A stretch of DNA of 7,827 nucleotides. It comes from JBDIBB01 sp039812685. GTDB lineage: Bacteria; Acidobacteriota; Vicinamibacteria; Vicinamibacterales; JAFNAJ01. A program made the translations under genes and the position numbers. The DNA lies in the NCBI GenBank assembly GCA_039812685.1, contig JBDIBB010000169.1, forward strand, positions 1-7,827, given 5' to 3'. Numbering within the stretch: position 1 is the first letter of the stretch; each line of letters starts with the position of its first letter. Below the pieces are notes generated by a model. That model worked only from the letters and a program-made list of their open reading frames with translations, had not been told where the DNA came from and searched no databases. Shown here piece after piece: positions 5,688 to 7,827 of the stretch.

Positions 5688-6218
5688 CTAATCGTCCTCG
5701 TCCTGACTGCGCCAGTACCGGCCGTATTCCTCGAGGTAGGTGAGCGACTCGAACGACGACATGCGGTCGAGGAACAGCACGCCATCGAGGTGATCGGTCT
5801 CGTGCTGCACCACGCGGGAGGGGTAACCGGAGAGTTCCATCTCGAAGGGCTTGCCGCGGCGGTCCAGCGCGCGCACGACGATGCGATCGGGGCGGATGAC
5901 GCGGCCGCGGATATCGGGAATCGACAGGCAGCCCTCCCAGTCCTCGACCGTGGCGGTGCCGGCCGGCGCGATCTCGGGGTTGACGAAGGGCATGACGCGC
6001 AGCGAGCCGTCGGGCTGCTCGATGCCCGCCACGAACAGGCGCAGCGATTCGTGCACCTGCGGCCCGGCGAGCCCGATGCCCGCGTACTCGTGCATCGTCT
6101 CCATCATGTCGTCGATGAGCTTCTGGAACGGCGCCGTCCGCACCTCGGTCGGCTCGATCGCGCTCGCCTTCCTGCGCAGCACGGGATGGCCCATGCGCGC
6201 AACCTTCAGGATAGCCAT
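5688..6218 (-). CDS. def: Peptide deformylase
   Basis: A 176-residue cytoplasmic metalloenzyme that removes the formyl group from N-formyl-methionine of nascent proteins. All three signature motifs are present: motif I G47-IGLAGPQ54, motif II E95-GCLS99, and motif III Q138-HETDH143. Metal ligands are C97, H139 and H143, and the catalytic residue is E140. The N-terminal ILKVARMGHPVLRRKA is typical. The tail after H143 is short and acidic (SQDEDD at the end). The start is the ATG at 6218 with a TGAGG close upstream. It heads the minus-strand unit def-thyX and is divergent from the Nudix gene. The usual partner fmt is not adjacent here. Confidence 0.95.
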   Translation of the reverse strand: MAILKVARMGHPVLRRKASAIEPTEVRTAPFQKLIDDMMETMHEYAGIGLAGPQVHESLRLFVAGIEQPDGSLRVMPFVNPEIAPAGTATVEDWEGCLSIPDIRGRVIRPDRIVVRALDRRGKPFEMELSGYPSRVVQHETDHLDGVLFLDRMSSFESLTYLEEYGRYWRSQDEDD

Positions 6219-6284
6219 GGCCTCACAATTCTATACTTGTCGGGAAGCCTGGACCGCCCTCCGGCCAGCCACCACCAGCCAGTC
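6219..6284. promoter_or_regulatory. Divergent def / Nudix intergenic region with AT-rich core
   Basis: The 66 bp between the two divergent starts contain an AT-rich island, 6225-6240, in otherwise GC-rich DNA. The plus strand has TATACT (6232-6237), a good -10 match 47 bp before the Nudix start; the minus strand has TATAGAAT (6235-6228), a -10-like element just before def. Neither has a convincing -35 at normal spacing, so exact promoters are unsure. A def transcript from this -10 would have a very short leader. Confidence 0.35.
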
Positions 6285-6881
6285 GTGAGCGAACCCGACC
6301 CCACGTTCCGCCATTGCCCGGTCTGCGCGGGCGCGCTGCGCCCGCTGCGGGCCGACGTGCCGCCAGCGGCCGCCGCGCCCGGGGCCCGACACCTCCGGTG
6401 CGAACGCTGCGGGTTCGTGCTGTACCAGGATCCCAAGGTCGCGGCCGGAGCCATCATCCATCCCCCCGGGGCCCCTGGCGAGGTGGTGCTCGTCCGGCGC
6501 GCGATCGATCCGGGCTACGGGCGCTGGGTGTTCCCGGGTGGCTATGTGGATCGCGGCGAGCCGGTCGAGGACGCCGCGGCGCGCGAGGCGCGCGAGGAGT
6601 GCGGCCTCGAGATCCGGCTCGACGCGCTCATCGGCGTTTATTCCTATCGAGGCCGTACGCCCGTGGTGATCGTGTACGCCGCCACGTGGATGGGCGGCGT
6701 GCTCGCGCACGACGAGGAGTCGCTCGAGGCGCGCGTGTTCGCCCGCGCGGAGGTGCCGTGGGACGCGCTGGCGTTCACCAGCACGCGCCAGGCCCTGGAG
6801 GATTATTTCGCGGGTCGCCTGCACCCTGGAGGCGTGCGCGAGAGCCGCGGCACCGCGGCGGACGCTTCGCGCCTGCCCTGA
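6285..6881 (+). CDS. Nudix hydrolase with N-terminal zinc ribbon
   Basis: A 198-residue predicted pyrophosphohydrolase for nucleoside-diphosphate-type substrates. An N-terminal zinc ribbon is formed by C11-P-V-C14 and C39-E-R-C42-GF, followed by the linker YQDPKVAAGAI common in zinc-ribbon Nudix proteins. The Nudix box is complete: G86-x5-E92-x7-R100-E101-A-R-E104-E105-C-G107-L108, which coordinates the catalytic divalent metal. The later TWMGGVLAHDEESLEARVF and EVPWDALAF stretch is the usual C-terminal part of the fold. The start is the GTG at 6285, just before the zinc ribbon; the open frame runs upstream through def in antisense and is not coding there. No Shine-Dalgarno is evident. Zinc-ribbon Nudix proteins include NADH pyrophosphatase-like and ADP-ribose pyrophosphatase-like enzymes; the full NudC SQPWPFPxS motif is absent, so NudC itself is unlikely. 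Substrate unassigned. Confidence 0.9.
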   Translation: MSEPDPTFRHCPVCAGALRPLRADVPPAAAAPGARHLRCERCGFVLYQDPKVAAGAIIHPPGAPGEVVLVRRAIDPGYGRWVFPGGYVDRGEPVEDAAAREAREECGLEIRLDALIGVYSYRGRTPVVIVYAATWMGGVLAHDEESLEARVFARAEVPWDALAFTSTRQALEDYFAGRLHPGGVRESRGTAADASRLP

Positions 6882-6890
6882 CGAGGCGAT

Positions 6891-6905
6891 CCGGCGTGGC
6901 GCCGG
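6891..6905. terminator. Small GC hairpin between convergent genes
   Basis: CCGGCG (6891-6896) and CGCCGG (6900-6905) form a perfect 6-bp stem with a TGG loop in the 28-bp gap between the Nudix stop and the convergent hydrolase stop. Position suits a shared bidirectional terminator, but there is no T run on either side and such stems are common in GC-rich DNA. Confidence 0.3.
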
Positions 6906-6909
6906 CGGG

Positions 6910-7827
6910 CTACCGCGGCGGCATCGGTGTGCTCAGCCACGCCGCCACGGCCTTCGGCCAGCCTGGCGAAATCTGCCGATCGGGCAGGCTGGCGTACTCG
7001 TCCACGTCGCCCGTAGTCGCCGGCACGAACAGGTGGTTCACGCCCGGAATCACCAGGGTCTCGGCGCCGGCGTCCTTCTTCCGCGCGCGTGCGGCGGCGA
7101 GCAGCGCGTCGGCGTGGTGCGCGGCGACCTGCCGGTCCAGCGCGCCCTGCACGATCAGCACGGGCTGTCGCACCTTCCTCATCACCGTCGCCGGATCGAA
7201 CCGGAGGAAGCTGGCGAACCACGGCGTGTCGGCCTGCTCGCGCACGCCGAGCGCCACGCCCTCCCAGCTCGTGCCGAACATCACGGCCGAATTGATCCGC
7301 TTCTGCAGGGCCACCTTCGCCTCGGTTTCCACCTGCGAGGTGCCAGCCTTCTTCAGCAGGTAGGCCTGCTGCTCGAGCACCAGCGCGTCGCCCGTCGTGC
7401 CGGGCGTGCCGGCAAGCACCAGGCGCGCGATGCGCTTGCTGCGCGAGGCCGCGAGCATCCCGACCCAGCCGCCCTCGGAATGGCCCACCACGCTGATGCG
7501 GTTGGAATCGACGTCCTTCCGCTTGCGCAGATACTGCACGACCGCCAGGACGTCGTCGGCGTAGTCCTGCAGGGTGGCCGATTCCGCGCGCCCGCCACTC
7601 TGGCCGACGCCGCGCTTGTCGTAGCGCACGACGAGGAATCCCGCATCGGCCAGCGCCGAGGCGAGCTGCCCGAAGATCGGGATGCCCGCGACGTATTCGT
7701 CCCGATCCATCTGACCGGAACCGGCCACGAGGACGATGGCCGGCAGTCGCGTGGGCTTTCGGGGATCGGAATCGACGGCATCGCGCGGCCTCGACACCGA
7801 GGCGGCGAGGTTGAAGCCGTTGGAGAG
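6910..7827 (-). CDS. Alpha/beta-fold hydrolase (serine hydrolase), N-terminus cut by window edge
   Basis: 305 residues are visible, and the frame stays open to the right edge, beginning LSNGFNLAASVSRP. The GTG at 7797 is therefore probably internal, since NGFNLAASVSRP matches the dG..LaG.L..P strand that precedes the core in this family. A likely catalytic triad is visible: S117 in GHSEGG, D231 in GALDRQV and H265 in PGVNHLF. VLVAGSGQMDRDE (about 33-45) gives the oxyanion region, and VVRYDKRGVGQSGG follows. These features resemble the S9/dienelactone-hydrolase-like esterases that often carry an N-terminal lipoprotein or secretion signal, but any such signal would lie beyond the edge. Substrate unknown. 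It is convergent with the Nudix gene, with 28 bp between stops. Confidence 0.88.
   Translation of the reverse strand, partial: LSNGFNLAASVSRPRDAVDSDPRKPTRLPAIVLVAGSGQMDRDEYVAGIPIFGQLASALADAGFLVVRYDKRGVGQSGGRAESATLQDYADDVLAVVQYLRKRKDVDSNRISVVGHSEGGWVGMLAASRSKRIARLVLAGTPGTTGDALVLEQQAYLLKKAGTSQVETEAKVALQKRINSAVMFGTSWEGVALGVREQADTPWFASFLRFDPATVMRKVRQPVLIVQGALDRQVAAHHADALLAAARARKKDAGAETLVIPGVNHLFVPATTGDVDEYASLPDRQISPGWPKAVAAWLSTPMPPR

Noticed and set aside
5651..5785. 45-residue N-terminal extension of thyX
   Set aside because: It would overlap the def coding end, is rich in Arg and Ser, and precedes the natural ThyX start MTQVQTL.
5598..6284. Plus-strand frame leading into the Nudix gene
   Set aside because: It lies antisense to def and lacks any family motif until the zinc ribbon; the Nudix start at 6285 explains the real protein.

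Overview
This is a 7.8 kb stretch of visibly high-GC bacterial chromosome with dense, mostly housekeeping genes and no mobile element, CRISPR array, tRNA or rRNA that I can see. Gene content and style (tandem ABC-2 permeases with a membrane fusion protein, a two-domain ThyX, a zinc-ribbon Nudix protein) would fit an environmental Acidobacteriota-like organism, but that placement is a guess from general impression and not from a marker gene.

Layout. Plus strand, 1-3026: an efflux or export operon made of the C-terminal part of a HlyD-type membrane fusion protein (its start lies before the window) followed by two tightly coupled, paralogous ABC-2 permeases; no ATPase lies in the window. Minus strand, 6218 down to 3004: peptide deformylase (def), a 516-residue tandem-domain flavin-dependent thymidylate synthase (thyX), a 283-bp gap, then a LACTB2-like metallo-beta-lactamase-fold hydrolase whose 3' end overlaps the second permease by 23 bp. 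Plus strand, 6285-6881: a zinc-ribbon Nudix hydrolase, divergent from def. Minus strand, 6910 to the window end: an alpha/beta hydrolase whose N-terminus is cut off.

Two places deserve attention. First, the ThyX protein is two ThyX-like domains fused head to tail, and the dUMP-binding residues are split between them in a complementary way: domain 1 keeps the residues that one protomer gives to a canonical site, and domain 2 keeps the residues that the partner protomer gives. This suggests a fused pseudo-dimer with division of labour. Second, the 283-bp gap between thyX and the hydrolase is not empty. On the minus strand it has a near-consensus sigma70-type promoter (TTGACT, 17 bp, CATAAT) with a perfect TGTGA-N6-TCACA dyad in its spacer. 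It is followed at the expected start site by one arm of a perfect 10-bp inverted repeat whose other arm lies 131 bp downstream, then a 9-bp hairpin with a UCCG loop that buries a Shine-Dalgarno-like GGAGGG, and then an overlapping, mutually exclusive hairpin next to the hydrolase start codon. This looks like a structured RNA of roughly 170-180 nt (a 6S-like rod is one possibility) or a switching leader for the hydrolase gene.

The genes share no single pathway. Def and ThyX are loosely tied through one-carbon/folate metabolism (formyl-methionine processing and methylene-THF use), and the hydrolases and Nudix protein look like general housekeeping or detoxification genes.
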